The translations under genes and the position numbers were made by a program. DNA of 64,000 nt, from contig CALDWI010000017.1 in the NCBI GenBank assembly GCA_937923795.1, positions 1-64,000 of the forward strand. Direction: 5' to 3'. The notes under the pieces were generated by a model, which was not told the origin of the DNA, made no database searches, and saw nothing but the letters and a program-made list of their open reading frames with translations. Below are positions 24,675-32,786 of this stretch, piece by piece (position 1 is the first letter of the stretch; the number at the start of each line of letters is the position of its first letter). This DNA comes from an uncultured Collinsella sp. (GTDB taxonomy: Bacteria > Actinomycetota > Coriobacteriia > Coriobacteriales > Coriobacteriaceae).

Positions 24675-25394
24675 ATGAGCAGCGCAGCCAAGATGGATGC
24701 ACAGGAGATTATCAACTACATCGCCACCGCGCCCAAAAAGACGCCCGTCAAGCTGTACGTGCGTGAAAAGCCCGGCATGAAGGTCCAGTGGGGCAATGCG
24801 CACGTCTACGGCGGTCGTCGCGGCAAGACCGTCTTTGGCGACTGGGATGAGCTCAAAGCCATCCTCGATGCCAATGCCGACTCCATCGACTACTACGACG
24901 TCGAAAATGACTGCCGCAATTCCGCCGTCCCCATGCTAGACCTTAAGGGCATCAACGCCCGCATTGAGCCGGGTGCGATCATCCGCGACCGCGTCGAGAT
25001 CGGCGACCGCGCCGTCATTATGATGGGCGCTATCATCAACATCGGCTCCGTTATCGGCGAGGGCTCTATGATTGATATGGGCGCCGTCCTGGGCGGCCGC
25101 GCCACCGTGGGCAGGAACTGCCACATCGGCGCCGGCACCGTACTGGCAGGCGTCGTTGAGCCCGCGAGTGCCACGCCCGTCATCATCGAGGATGATGTCA
25201 TGATTGGCGCCAACGCCGTGGTCCTGGAGGGCGTGCGCGTGGGCAAGGGCGCCGTCGTGGCTGCCGGTGCCGTGTGCGTCGAGGACGTCCCCGCCGGTGC
25301 CGTCGTGGCCGGTGTCCCCGCCCGCGTCATCAAGATGCGCGATGAGAAGACCGACAGCAAGACCGGTCTCGAGGAAGGCCTGCGCCAGCTGTAG
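24675..25394 (+). CDS. dapH: Tetrahydrodipicolinate N-acetyltransferase
   Basis: 239 residues. A helical N-terminal part is followed by a left-handed beta-helix of hexapeptide repeats (ARIEPGAIIRDRVEIGDRAV, GAIINIGSVIGEGSMIDMGA). The long form with this N terminus is DapH, which acetylates tetrahydrodipicolinate; the succinylating DapD differs in its N terminus. So this organism appears to use the acetylase branch. AGGAG precedes the ATG. It is the last gene of the lysine operon. Confidence 0.93.
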   Translation: MSSAAKMDAQEIINYIATAPKKTPVKLYVREKPGMKVQWGNAHVYGGRRGKTVFGDWDELKAILDANADSIDYYDVENDCRNSAVPMLDLKGINARIEPGAIIRDRVEIGDRAVIMMGAIINIGSVIGEGSMIDMGAVLGGRATVGRNCHIGAGTVLAGVVEPASATPVIIEDDVMIGANAVVLEGVRVGKGAVVAAGAVCVEDVPAGAVVAGVPARVIKMRDEKTDSKTGLEEGLRQL

Positions 25395-25395
25395 G

Positions 25396-25423
25396 GTTAC
25401 GCGGTTTTACCAAACCGCGTAAC
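25396..25423 (+). terminator. Hairpin at the end of the lysine operon
   Basis: A 12-bp perfect stem (GTTACGCGGTTT and complement) with a 4-nt loop begins 2 nt after the dapH stop. There is no T run, so it may stabilise the mRNA end while the terminator at 25582 ends transcription. Confidence 0.6.
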
Positions 25424-25460
25424 TAGTCGACGCTACAAACGACCCAGAGCGGCAATCTGA

Positions 25461-25517
25461 CGTTCAATCGTCGGTCGCGTACCGAAGTACGCTTCCCTCC
25501 TCTTTCACGTCACCTTG
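25461..25517 (+). repeat. Intergenic stem-loop repeat, copy 2
   Basis: The 57-nt core matches copy 1 at 9280-9336 at about 49 positions, including the central hairpin GCGTAC-CGAA-GTACGC. The 12-bp outer inverted repeat of copy 1 is absent. It lies between the dapH hairpin and the bidirectional terminator. Confidence 0.65.
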
Positions 25518-25581
25518 CTCGCTTAGGGGCGTTTTCGCTGGCGTATGCTCAACCTACGACGCAATGTCGGCAACCAAGCCG

Positions 25582-25628
25582 AAAACAAAAAAGGCCGAAG
25601 TCCCGAAGGGTTTCGGCCTTTTTGTTTT
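25582..25628. terminator. Bidirectional terminator between dapH and the nucleoid protein gene
   Basis: AAAACAAAAAAGGCCGAA pairs with its near-complement TTCGGCCTTTTTGTTTT around a GTCCCGAAGGGT loop. A and T runs flank the G/C stem on both sides, so it works in both directions. Confidence 0.88.
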
Positions 25629-25648
25629 CCGCAGCGTCCAAGCGCAGT

Positions 25649-26653
25649 TTATCGATTCTCGATGCTGCCGATATTCTTGAGCTCGATGGAGATGAGGCCG
25701 TTGGGTTCGTTGACAAACTCGATGTACTCGGAGTTCGAGCCCATCTCGGCCGGGAAGCTGATTTCGATACCCGTGTCGGTACGGATCTTATGATTGCGCA
25801 CCGCCGCGCGTTCGACCTGCTTGCGCTCCACGGGCACACGCTCAGGCACTTTCTCCTCGGTCAGTGCCGCGCGCACACTCTCCTTGATAACCGGTTCGTC
25901 CTCAAAGACCTCGTCGACGATATCCCAAGGCGGCAGCTCCTCGTCATCCTCGACCTTCTCGGCAACGGCAGCCTTAACCTTGGCGAGCGCTACAGCCGTG
26001 TTGGCACCGTGCTCCTCGGCGACTTCCTCGACCACACGCGTCACGGTGTCGATGACCTCCTTGCCCGATACGCCCGTGTCGCACTGCAGCAGGCCATCGG
26101 GGATAAGCATACGGTCCTCGCCGGCAATCTTGCGCTTCTTGTCCACGTAGCCGATCTCCATGGTACTCGCACGCACGATGGCATAGCTCGGCACCTTTTG
26201 CGAGGGGTTTGGCAGAATGGCGTAGTGGCGCGCGATGTCGTTGCGCACCTCCCCCCCCTCGCGGCCCACTTCGTGCATAAAAGCCTGCTTGGAGCCCAGC
26301 AGCATCACGGCAAACCAGCGGGCATCCTCATCGTCGTCAAAATCGGCCACGAGCACGTCGGTGGACTCGGCTTTCTCGGCTTTGGTGAGCTCGGAGGAGA
26401 TAAACTCCGCAATCTGCTGCGACAGGTCCACGAACTCGCGCTCGCCAAAGAAATAGCCCTTGAGCTCGCCGCCAAACGCAGAGTTCTCGGCAAACGTGGC
26501 GCGTTTATTGTCGGCCGAGGTGCGCACGCGGCGCAGATGCGTGGTCACGAAGTTGCGCACGGTGCGGCTCTCGATGTCCAACTCGCGCTGGCTCATAACG
26601 TTGACGGCAGAGTCAAAGTCCAGGATATGCAGAATCGCGTGATTGATTTTCAT
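25649..26653 (-). CDS. Nucleoid-associated protein (37-kDa NdpA/YejK family)
   Basis: About 334 residues. It opens with KINHAILHILDFDSA, the typical N terminus of this family, and shows the conserved FFGEREF and ILPNPSQKVPSYAIV segments. These proteins associate with the nucleoid; their biochemical role is not settled. An acidic linker (residues 230-250) precedes a small C-terminal domain. I take ATG 26653 because GGAA is well placed before it; ATG 26662 would add MPY. It is transcribed alone toward the lysine operon terminator. Confidence 0.87.
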   Translation of the reverse strand: MKINHAILHILDFDSAVNVMSQRELDIESRTVRNFVTTHLRRVRTSADNKRATFAENSAFGGELKGYFFGEREFVDLSQQIAEFISSELTKAEKAESTDVLVADFDDDEDARWFAVMLLGSKQAFMHEVGREGGEVRNDIARHYAILPNPSQKVPSYAIVRASTMEIGYVDKKRKIAGEDRMLIPDGLLQCDTGVSGKEVIDTVTRVVEEVAEEHGANTAVALAKVKAAVAEKVEDDEELPPWDIVDEVFEDEPVIKESVRAALTEEKVPERVPVERKQVERAAVRNHKIRTDTGIEISFPAEMGSNSEYIEFVNEPNGLISIELKNIGSIENR

Positions 26654-26728
26654 ATACGGCATTCCGTTCTAGATCGATTTCGGCACGAACCAGTATAGCG
26701 GTCGAGCCCGCCCCAGACGCATCGAAGA

Positions 26729-26760
26729 TTGGTGCATCGGGGACAGGTGCTTTGCACCAA
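26729..26760. repeat. Short palindromic repeat TTGGTGCA...TGCACCAA, copy 1
   Basis: TTGGTGCA (26729-26736) and TGCACCAA (26753-26760) flank TCGGGGACAGGTGCTT. A relative lies at 27942-27972, so two copies bracket the Mbeg1-like gene. Confidence 0.6.
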
Positions 26761-26763
26761 TGG

Positions 26764-27924
26764 CTAGCGCAGGAGCTCGGACTGCCAAGCCTCGAGCTGT
26801 TCTGCCAAACTCTTGCCGGCAGCGGGCATGTCGATCTGGGGTCGTTTGGGCAGCAGTGCGCATTTAAGGATTGCCACGATGGTCTGCGAGACAAAACGTC
26901 GCGTATCCTTGTCAAAGCCTTGCGCAGCCTGGAGCATCACGGGCAGGCTCTCGCGCAGATTCCCAGCGATATCCGCAAACCGCTCAGCACCCGTAGCCTC
27001 AAACACAGAGAACAACGCATCTACAAAACGCTCGCGCTCGCTGGGCGACACTGCAAGCAGCATCTCGCGAATGGAGCCATCAACGTATCGAGCACCGGCA
27101 GACAGGCGCTCACAGTACACGAAGTCGTGGCCATCAACCACCCAGCTAAAGGGATTGTGCTGCAGCAGGCTGAACTCGGTGCTCTCAACGATGGCATAGT
27201 CCTCCTGTGTCTCGAACATCATGCCAAAGATCGACGACCGAGGTAGCGTCTTGTCGATTCGACCAGAAAGATCGGCAAAGGCGTTTCCGTTCAGAAACTC
27301 CTCGACGAAGCCCGGACCATCATGGGAATACGCCCGTTCGATTCGCTCACGGGCGACATCGGAGCACATCGCCGCACCGTACACCGCAAGGTTTCCACCC
27401 TTGGAATGACCTCCGCACAAAAGCGGCCCGCCAATCGCATCCGCCGCCTCGTCCACATAACGCGTCGCGGATTCCTGGGCCGGCACAGGACACCGGAACG
27501 CCATGTTAAAGTCCTCTTTCCAGCCCACAATCGTGCTGTCGGTCCCCCGGAAGGAAAGATAACTAAACCCCGCCGGAAACCGGAACGCCATGGCTGCAAA
27601 CTGCTCTGTCGCCACCACATCGCTCACGGCACGATAGCCGCAAACGCGCACGCCACGGTAGCGAGGGCTTGCTGCCACGGCCTCCAACAAGGCCCTGCTC
27701 CCCTCTGGGTCCCACAAGTCGTCAATCATGTCCCGGTAGCACTCGGCACGCAGCAGCTCGCGTACGTCTAGGCCCTGCCAGTCCGTCAGCTCCGCCATAT
27801 CACCCGGCAAACGCAAATAGGACAACCACGCAAAGACCAGGCTATCCACCGCGCAGAACGGCCGCTCCTCAAACGGATCAAACGCCGTCTGGGCATAGGT
27901 CAAAAAATTAGGCGAATCCGACAT
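26764..27924 (-). CDS. Mbeg1-like (DUF2974) alpha/beta-hydrolase protein
   Basis: 386 residues. The core FSYLSFRGTDSTIVGWKED, then LLCGGHSKGGNLAVYGA (nucleophile elbow G-H-S-K-G) and the later Asp/His region (VDGHDFVY) are characteristic of the DUF2974/Mbeg1-like lipase-related family common in gut Firmicutes and Actinobacteria. No signal peptide is present, so it acts in the cytoplasm. Substrate unknown. GGGAGG lies close to the ATG. The gene is bracketed by two copies of a short palindromic repeat, which may mark a mobile or recombining block. Confidence 0.85.
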   Translation of the reverse strand: MSDSPNFLTYAQTAFDPFEERPFCAVDSLVFAWLSYLRLPGDMAELTDWQGLDVRELLRAECYRDMIDDLWDPEGSRALLEAVAASPRYRGVRVCGYRAVSDVVATEQFAAMAFRFPAGFSYLSFRGTDSTIVGWKEDFNMAFRCPVPAQESATRYVDEAADAIGGPLLCGGHSKGGNLAVYGAAMCSDVARERIERAYSHDGPGFVEEFLNGNAFADLSGRIDKTLPRSSIFGMMFETQEDYAIVESTEFSLLQHNPFSWVVDGHDFVYCERLSAGARYVDGSIREMLLAVSPSERERFVDALFSVFEATGAERFADIAGNLRESLPVMLQAAQGFDKDTRRFVSQTIVAILKCALLPKRPQIDMPAAGKSLAEQLEAWQSELLR

Positions 27925-27941
27925 GGCCCTCCCATCAACTA

Positions 27942-27972
27942 TGGTGCATAGGGGTCAGGTTACTTTGCACCA
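27942..27972. repeat. Short palindromic repeat TGGTGCA...TGCACCA, copy 2
   Basis: TGGTGCA (27942-27948) and TGCACCA (27966-27972) flank TAGGGGTCAGGTTACTT, which resembles the spacer of copy 1 (GGGG-CAGGT core). It lies just upstream of the Mbeg1-like gene. Confidence 0.6.
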
Positions 27973-28007
27973 AAAAGGCGCCCGGGCCGTGTGGACCCGG
28001 ACGCCTT
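27971..28007 (-). terminator. Terminator of the lactate dehydrogenase gene
   Basis: On the minus strand AAGGCG and CCGGG pair with their complements across one mismatch, 9-nt loop, followed by CCTTTTTGG. It lies about 30 nt after the ldh stop. Confidence 0.78.
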
Positions 28008-28038
28008 CATTGTAGCTTTTCGCTCTAGCGAGCTTGAT

Positions 28039-28989
28039 TTAGCAGGAGAAATCAACGCTGTCGATGATGTCCTTGAGGGCCTTGGCGGAGGCGGTGAGCT
28101 CATGCTTCTCGTCATCGTTCAGCGGAACGGGGACGCGGCAGACAACGCCATCGCGGCCAACGACGGTCGGCATGGAGATGGCCAGATCGGACAGGCCATA
28201 CTCGCCCACCATGAGCGAGGAGACGGGCAGAACGGTCTGCTCATCGCGCATGACGGCGGTGCAGATGCGCTTGACGGCCATGGCGACGCCATAGTAGGTG
28301 GCGTGCTTCTTCTCGATGATGGTGTAGGCGGAGTTCTTGACGTCCTCGGCGATGCGCTTCTCGGCTGCCTCATGCTCCAGGTGGCCGTGAAGCTCACAGA
28401 AGGTGTTCAGCGGCACGCCGGCAACCTGGGCGCTGGACCAAGCGACAAACTCGGAGTCGCCGTGCTCGCCCATGACGTAAGCCTGAACGTCGCGCGGGTC
28501 GACCTCGACGTGGGCGCCGAGCATCTGCTGCAGACGGCCAGTGTCGAGCACGGTGCCGGAGCCGATGACGTGGCCCTCGGGCAGGCCGGACATCTTGATG
28601 GCGGCGTAGGTCAGAACGTCGACCGGGTTGGAGACGATGAGCAGAATGCCGTCGAAGCCAGACTTCTTAATCTCGGGAATAATGGACTTAAAGATGTTGA
28701 CGTTCTTGTTGACCAGGTCCAGGCGGGTCTCACCGGGCTTCTGGGCAGCGCCAGCGGTGACGACGATCATGGCGGCGTCGGCGACATCGGAATAATCGCC
28801 GGCGTAGATCTTCATCGGCTCGGCAAACGTCATGCCGTGCGCGATATCCAAGGCCTCACCCTCGGCGCGGTTCTTGTCCACGTCGATGAGGACCATCTCG
28901 GAGAACAGGCCACTCTGCATCAGCGCGAACGCCGAAGACGAACCAACGAAACCGCAGCCGACAATAGCGACCTTCTTCTCGTTAACCAT
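28039..28989 (-). CDS. ldh: L-lactate dehydrogenase
   Basis: 316 residues of the LDH/MDH family. NAD-binding VAIVGCGFVGSSSAF, VTAGAAQKPGETRLDL (substrate Arg loop; the Gln before Lys-Pro is the LDH-type residue that distinguishes it from malate dehydrogenase), IVSNPVDVLTY, VIGSGTVLDTGRL and the catalytic GEHGDSE are all present. It reduces pyruvate to L-lactate and regenerates NAD in fermentation. GGGAG lies 6 nt before the ATG. A stand-alone gene, with a terminator on each side. Confidence 0.96.
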   Translation of the reverse strand: MVNEKKVAIVGCGFVGSSSAFALMQSGLFSEMVLIDVDKNRAEGEALDIAHGMTFAEPMKIYAGDYSDVADAAMIVVTAGAAQKPGETRLDLVNKNVNIFKSIIPEIKKSGFDGILLIVSNPVDVLTYAAIKMSGLPEGHVIGSGTVLDTGRLQQMLGAHVEVDPRDVQAYVMGEHGDSEFVAWSSAQVAGVPLNTFCELHGHLEHEAAEKRIAEDVKNSAYTIIEKKHATYYGVAMAVKRICTAVMRDEQTVLPVSSLMVGEYGLSDLAISMPTVVGRDGVVCRVPVPLNDDEKHELTASAKALKDIIDSVDFSC

Positions 28990-29015
28990 TAGAAACTCCC
29001 ATCTCTCTCCACAAA

Positions 29016-29047
29016 CAAACCGCCCGAGAACGACCCCGAGCGGTTTG
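29016..29047 (-). terminator. Hairpin between the aminotransferase and ldh genes
   Basis: CAAACCG (29016-29022) pairs with CGGTTTG (29041-29047), extended inward with imperfect pairs; on the minus strand it is followed by TTTGTTTG. It ends the aminotransferase transcript before ldh. The 29050-29191 stretch holds A/T-rich promoter-like sequence for ldh and no gene. Confidence 0.6.
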
Positions 29048-29191
29048 CCGTAACCCCAATATATCCAATCGGGACTTTGATTATGCTCCTATTCGCAGCC
29101 AAATATCGACCGTTTACCGAAATTGTTTGCAGGATTCGTAAAATAACTGCACGAAATCGGTTTCGAGCTATTGACGAGTCGAAATAGGTTT

Positions 29192-30355
29192 CTAATACAG
29201 GCCCGCCTCGCGAATGGCCTCGACAGCCAAAGCGATCTGATCGGGCGGCAGGACCAGCGCCATGCGCACGTGCCCCTCGCCCGAAGGGCCAAAGCTCGCG
29301 CCCGGCGTCACCACAACGCCGGCCTTCTCCATAAGCTCCTCGCAAAACGCCATGGAATCGGTGCGATCACCGGGAAGCTTGGCCCACACAAACATGGAGC
29401 CATGCGCGTTGGGTCGCTCCCAGCCCAGGCCCTCAAGTCCGTCGCACAGGGCATCGCGGCGCTCCTGGTACTTCAGACGCTGTGCCTCGACCTCATCGCG
29501 TGGACCGTTCAGGCAGGCGATGGCGGCCTTCTGGATCGGGAAGAACATGCCAAAGTCGATCTGGCTGCGCAGCTTGGCAAAGGCAGAGACCACGTCCTCT
29601 CGGCCGACCAAAAAGCCGATGCGGGCACCGGTGACGTTAAACGACTTGGAGAGCGAGAAGAACTCAACGCCCACCTCGAGCGCGCCGGGATACTGCAAGA
29701 AGCTGCCGCCCGGCTCGCCGTCGAACACGATGTCGGAGTATGCGTTGTCGTGAACGATCAGCAGGTCGTGCTCGCGGGCAAAAGCGATGATCTCCTCGTA
29801 GATCTCGGGCGTGCCCACCGAGCCCACCGGGTTGGCGGGCAGCGACACGATCATGTACTTGGCACGATCGGCCACCTCGGGATCGATGCCCGCCACATAG
29901 GGCAGGTAATTGTGCTCCGCCACCAGCGGATAATACTCGAGTTTGGCGTCGGCGATCTTGGCCCCCGCCTCAAAAACCGGGTAGCACGGATCGGGAACCA
30001 AAATGGTGTCACCCGGATCGAGCAGGGCCAGGCCCAAATGGCCCACGCCCTCCTGCGTGCCGTTGCACGACTGCACCATGGACGGCGTAATGCCCGAAAC
30101 GCCAAAGCGACGCTCATAGTAATCGCACACAGCTTGCTTGAGTTCGGGCAGGTCGCGCAGGGCATACTTCCACATCTCGGGATCTTGGGCTGCCTGCGTG
30201 AGCGCCTCGACCACGTGGTCGTACGGCTTAAAGTCGGGCGTGCCCACGCTCATGTTGTAAATGGTCTTGCCCTGAGCCTTCAGCGCAAGCAGTTTGTTGT
30301 TGAGCGAGGCGAAGACCTCCGCGCCAAAGCGGTCGAGACGCTGCGATGCCTGCAT
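29192..30355 (-). CDS. Class I/II PLP aminotransferase, possibly acetyl-diaminopimelate aminotransferase
   Basis: 387 residues. Conserved fold-type I features are visible: YNMSVGTPDF, SCNGTQEGVGHLGLAL, DPCYPVFE, SLPANPVGS, HDNAYSDIVFDG (PLP Asp/Tyr), SLSKSFNVTGARIGF (Schiff-base Lys) and the C-terminal VRMALV Arg. It belongs to the subgroup that includes aspartate and diaminopimelate aminotransferases such as PatA. Because DapH is present, an N-acetyl-LL-diaminopimelate aminotransferase is a reasonable guess, but alanine or aspartate transamination is possible. AAAGG lies 7 nt before the ATG. A terminator-like hairpin lies just upstream of that ribosome site. Confidence 0.88.
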   Translation of the reverse strand: MQASQRLDRFGAEVFASLNNKLLALKAQGKTIYNMSVGTPDFKPYDHVVEALTQAAQDPEMWKYALRDLPELKQAVCDYYERRFGVSGITPSMVQSCNGTQEGVGHLGLALLDPGDTILVPDPCYPVFEAGAKIADAKLEYYPLVAEHNYLPYVAGIDPEVADRAKYMIVSLPANPVGSVGTPEIYEEIIAFAREHDLLIVHDNAYSDIVFDGEPGGSFLQYPGALEVGVEFFSLSKSFNVTGARIGFLVGREDVVSAFAKLRSQIDFGMFFPIQKAAIACLNGPRDEVEAQRLKYQERRDALCDGLEGLGWERPNAHGSMFVWAKLPGDRTDSMAFCEELMEKAGVVVTPGASFGPSGEGHVRMALVLPPDQIALAVEAIREAGLY

Positions 30356-30374
30356 GGTGCCACCTTTCGATATG

Positions 30375-30404
30375 AAAAACGCGGCGCTCCGACAAGAGCG
30401 CCGC
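30375..30404 (-). terminator. Terminator after nadE, abutting the aminotransferase leader
   Basis: A perfect 9-bp stem (GCGGCGCTC with GAGCGCCGC), 6-nt loop, then GTTTTT on the minus strand. It stops only about 20 nt before the aminotransferase start, so that gene either depends on read-through or the hairpin is part of its control. Confidence 0.75.
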
Positions 30405-30473
30405 GCGATACGGGCCATCAGATTGCAAAAGTGTAACGCTTGCAACCCCCGTATTGGTTCAATTTAGCCAACC

Positions 30474-32474
30474 TTAGTCAACTGGATTGAGCGCGTCGAT
30501 CTGCGCAAGCCACAGACGCGAGCTAGCGTCACTCGGCATACGCCAATCGCCGCGCGGGCTGAGCGTCACCGAGCCCACCTTGGGACCATCGGGCAGGCAG
30601 CTGCGCTTAAACTGCTGGGCAAAGAAGCGACGGTAGAACGTACGTAGCCACGTGTGGACGGTCTTGGCGTCGTAGACGCCCTCGAAGCTCTTGAGCGCCA
30701 TGCGGTAGATCTTGCCCGGCTCAAAGCCAAAACGCAGCAGGTAGTAGAGGAAGTAGTCGTGCAACTCGTACGGGCCCACCAAATCCTCGGTCTTCTGCGC
30801 AATCTCGCCGTCGCCCGTGGGCGGCAGAAGCTCGGGGGACACCGGCGTATCGAGGATATCGAGCAAGACCTCGGCAATGCGCCCGCCAAAGACATCGGCG
30901 GCATAGCGTACCAGATGGCGCACAAGCGTCTTGGGCACGCTCGCGTTGACGGCGTACATGCTCATGTGGTCGCCGTTATAGGTAGCCCAGCCGAGCGCCA
31001 GCTCCGACAGGTCGCCCGTGCCAATGACAAAACCGCCAGCCTGGTTGGCCAGATCCATCAGAATCTGCGTACGCTCGCGCGCCTGGCTGTTCTCGTAGGT
31101 CACGTCCTGCACAGCTGGATCATGCTCAATGTCCTTGAAGTGCTGCTCCACAGCCGCGTGGATCGAAACCTCGCGGAAGCTCACACCCAGGTCGCGAGCG
31201 AGCGACTCGGCATTCGACTTGGTGCGATGCGTCGTGCCGAAGCCGGGCATGGACACGGCTGTGATACCAGTGCGCGGCAGCCCCAGTGCATCGAAGGCAC
31301 GCACGGTCACAAGCAGCGCTAGCGTGGAGTCCAAGCCGCCCGAAAGGCCGATGACCGCAGCCTTGGTACCCGTATGGGCGAGGCGGGTCTTGAGGCCCGC
31401 AGTCTGCAGGTCGAGGATGGTCTCGCAGCGCTCGGCCAAGTCGCCGTGGTCGGCCGGCACAAAGGGCGCGCGCGGGAAAACGCGGTCGATATCGCAGGCA
31501 TCGCGCAGGACGGGCTCTTTGGCCAGCACGCCCTCAAATGAAAACTCAACAGTCGTGGCCTCAGGCGCATCGTCCGCGCGCGTCCACGTCGTCGAGCGAC
31601 GGCGCTCGGCAACCAGACGGTCGAGGTCAACATCGGCAACCGCCATATCGCAAGTGAGGAGCTTCGTGGCGGCGAGCTTAGATCCGTTTTCGTAGACGAG
31701 GTTCTCGCCCGCAAAGACCATGTCGGTCGTGGACTCGCCCTCGCTCGCATCTGCATAGGCATAGGCACAGTACAGGCGCGCGCTCTGGTTGGATATGAGG
31801 CTGCGTCGGTAATCTGCCTTGCCGATAATCTCGTCCGAGGCCGACGGGTTGAGGATCACCGTCGCACCGGCAAGCGCCATCTCGGTCGAAGGGGGCGCCG
31901 GCACCCACAGGTCCTCGCAGACCTCAACGCCCAGCACCATATCCTCGGCACCCTCGTCACAGCAGCGGTAGACAAGCTCCGAACCCAGCGGAACCGGACC
32001 CTGACCGGCAAACTCGACCCACACGGGATCTGCGGGCGCCGGAGCAAACCAGCGGCGCTCGTAGAACTCGCCATAGTTGGGCAGATACTTCTTGGCCGTG
32101 AGGCCCAAAAGCTCGCCCGCGCAGCACACGGCGGCGCAGTTGTAGATATTCTCGGCAACTGCAACGGGAAGACCGATAGTAAAGACAATCGGCAGCTCAC
32201 GAGTCTCATCGAGGATATGCACCAAAGCAGCCTCGCAGGCATGCAGTAATGTGCGGTTATGGAACAGATCGGCCGCGGTATAGCCGCACAAGTTGAGCTC
32301 GGGCAGTACCAGCGCGCGAACGCCGCGCTCAACAGCCGCGCGAACAGCCGCTAACGCAACCTCGGCATTGCCCTCGACATCGGCCACGCGAATCTGCGGC
32401 GACGCCGCCGCCACACGCAAAAAGCCATCGTTCTTATTAGCCGAAACGCAGCATTGCCTTGTTGATCTGGACAC
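30474..32474 (-). CDS. nadE: Glutamine-dependent NAD synthetase
   Basis: 666 residues in two domains. The N-terminal nitrilase-type amidase (residues about 20-290) has the catalytic Glu in LVLPELNLCGY, Lys in AKKYLPNYGEFYERRWF and Cys in GVEVCEDLW; it releases ammonia from glutamine. The C-terminal domain has the ATP pyrophosphatase loop VIGLSGGLDSTLAL and GTGDLSELALGWATY. Together they amidate nicotinate adenine dinucleotide to NAD. The start is GTG at 32474 with AAGGGG 6 nt upstream; the first 18 residues are atypical, so a later start is possible. Confidence 0.95.
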   Translation of the reverse strand: MSRSTRQCCVSANKNDGFLRVAAASPQIRVADVEGNAEVALAAVRAAVERGVRALVLPELNLCGYTAADLFHNRTLLHACEAALVHILDETRELPIVFTIGLPVAVAENIYNCAAVCCAGELLGLTAKKYLPNYGEFYERRWFAPAPADPVWVEFAGQGPVPLGSELVYRCCDEGAEDMVLGVEVCEDLWVPAPPSTEMALAGATVILNPSASDEIIGKADYRRSLISNQSARLYCAYAYADASEGESTTDMVFAGENLVYENGSKLAATKLLTCDMAVADVDLDRLVAERRRSTTWTRADDAPEATTVEFSFEGVLAKEPVLRDACDIDRVFPRAPFVPADHGDLAERCETILDLQTAGLKTRLAHTGTKAAVIGLSGGLDSTLALLVTVRAFDALGLPRTGITAVSMPGFGTTHRTKSNAESLARDLGVSFREVSIHAAVEQHFKDIEHDPAVQDVTYENSQARERTQILMDLANQAGGFVIGTGDLSELALGWATYNGDHMSMYAVNASVPKTLVRHLVRYAADVFGGRIAEVLLDILDTPVSPELLPPTGDGEIAQKTEDLVGPYELHDYFLYYLLRFGFEPGKIYRMALKSFEGVYDAKTVHTWLRTFYRRFFAQQFKRSCLPDGPKVGSVTLSPRGDWRMPSDASSRLWLAQIDALNPVD

Positions 32475-32604
32475 TGGAGGCCCCTTCTACCCTGAGATTC
32501 AGTCTAACGGACGTTCACATATCTCTAACTAGCCAAAGCAACCTCCCAGTTTACTGAGAGGCCAACCTGTGCTAAAAGCATGTATTTCAAAAATATCTTT
32601 AATT

Positions 32605-32638
32605 AAAAAAGGAGAAATCGATAATCGACTTCTCCTTT
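32605..32638 (-). terminator. Terminator of the radical SAM/peptide cluster
   Basis: On the minus strand a 14-bp stem (AAAGGAGAAGTCGA with one G-T pair) has a 3-nt loop and a T6 tail. It lies 25 nt after the stop of the 36-residue peptide gene, which therefore is the last gene of the unit. Confidence 0.88.
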
Positions 32639-32662
32639 AAGCGAGGCGAGTAAATTCCGAAA

Positions 32663-32773
32663 CTAATGGCAGAATTTATCCATGTAGTCCTCAAAGTCGA
32701 ACACTTCCACCACGACGCCCTCTTCCTGAAACTCTTTCAGTTGCTCCAAGAGATCTTTGTTAATAACGTCCAT
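32663..32773 (-). CDS. 36-residue acidic peptide, candidate RiPP precursor
   Basis: ATG at 32773, TAG at 32663-32665. A strong GAGGAGG lies 6 nt before the ATG. The peptide starts MDVINKDLLEQL, has an amphipathic acidic first half, then a Val-rich turn and a C-terminal part with Phe, Asp, Tyr and Met, ending in Phe-Cys-His. It begins 13 nt after the stop of the B12-type radical SAM gene and is followed by a terminator, so both are on one mRNA. Size, position and ribosome site fit a precursor of a ribosomally made, modified peptide. The modified residue and any cleavage site cannot be told. It could instead be a small accessory protein. Confidence 0.72.
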   Translation of the reverse strand: MDVINKDLLEQLKEFQEEGVVVEVFDFEDYMDKFCH

Positions 32774-32786
32774 GCAGAAACCTCCT

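Noticed and set aside
27971..28007. Part of the short palindromic repeat extended into the ldh terminator
   Set aside because: The terminator stem is complete on its own and its sequence is unrelated to the repeat, so they are kept apart.
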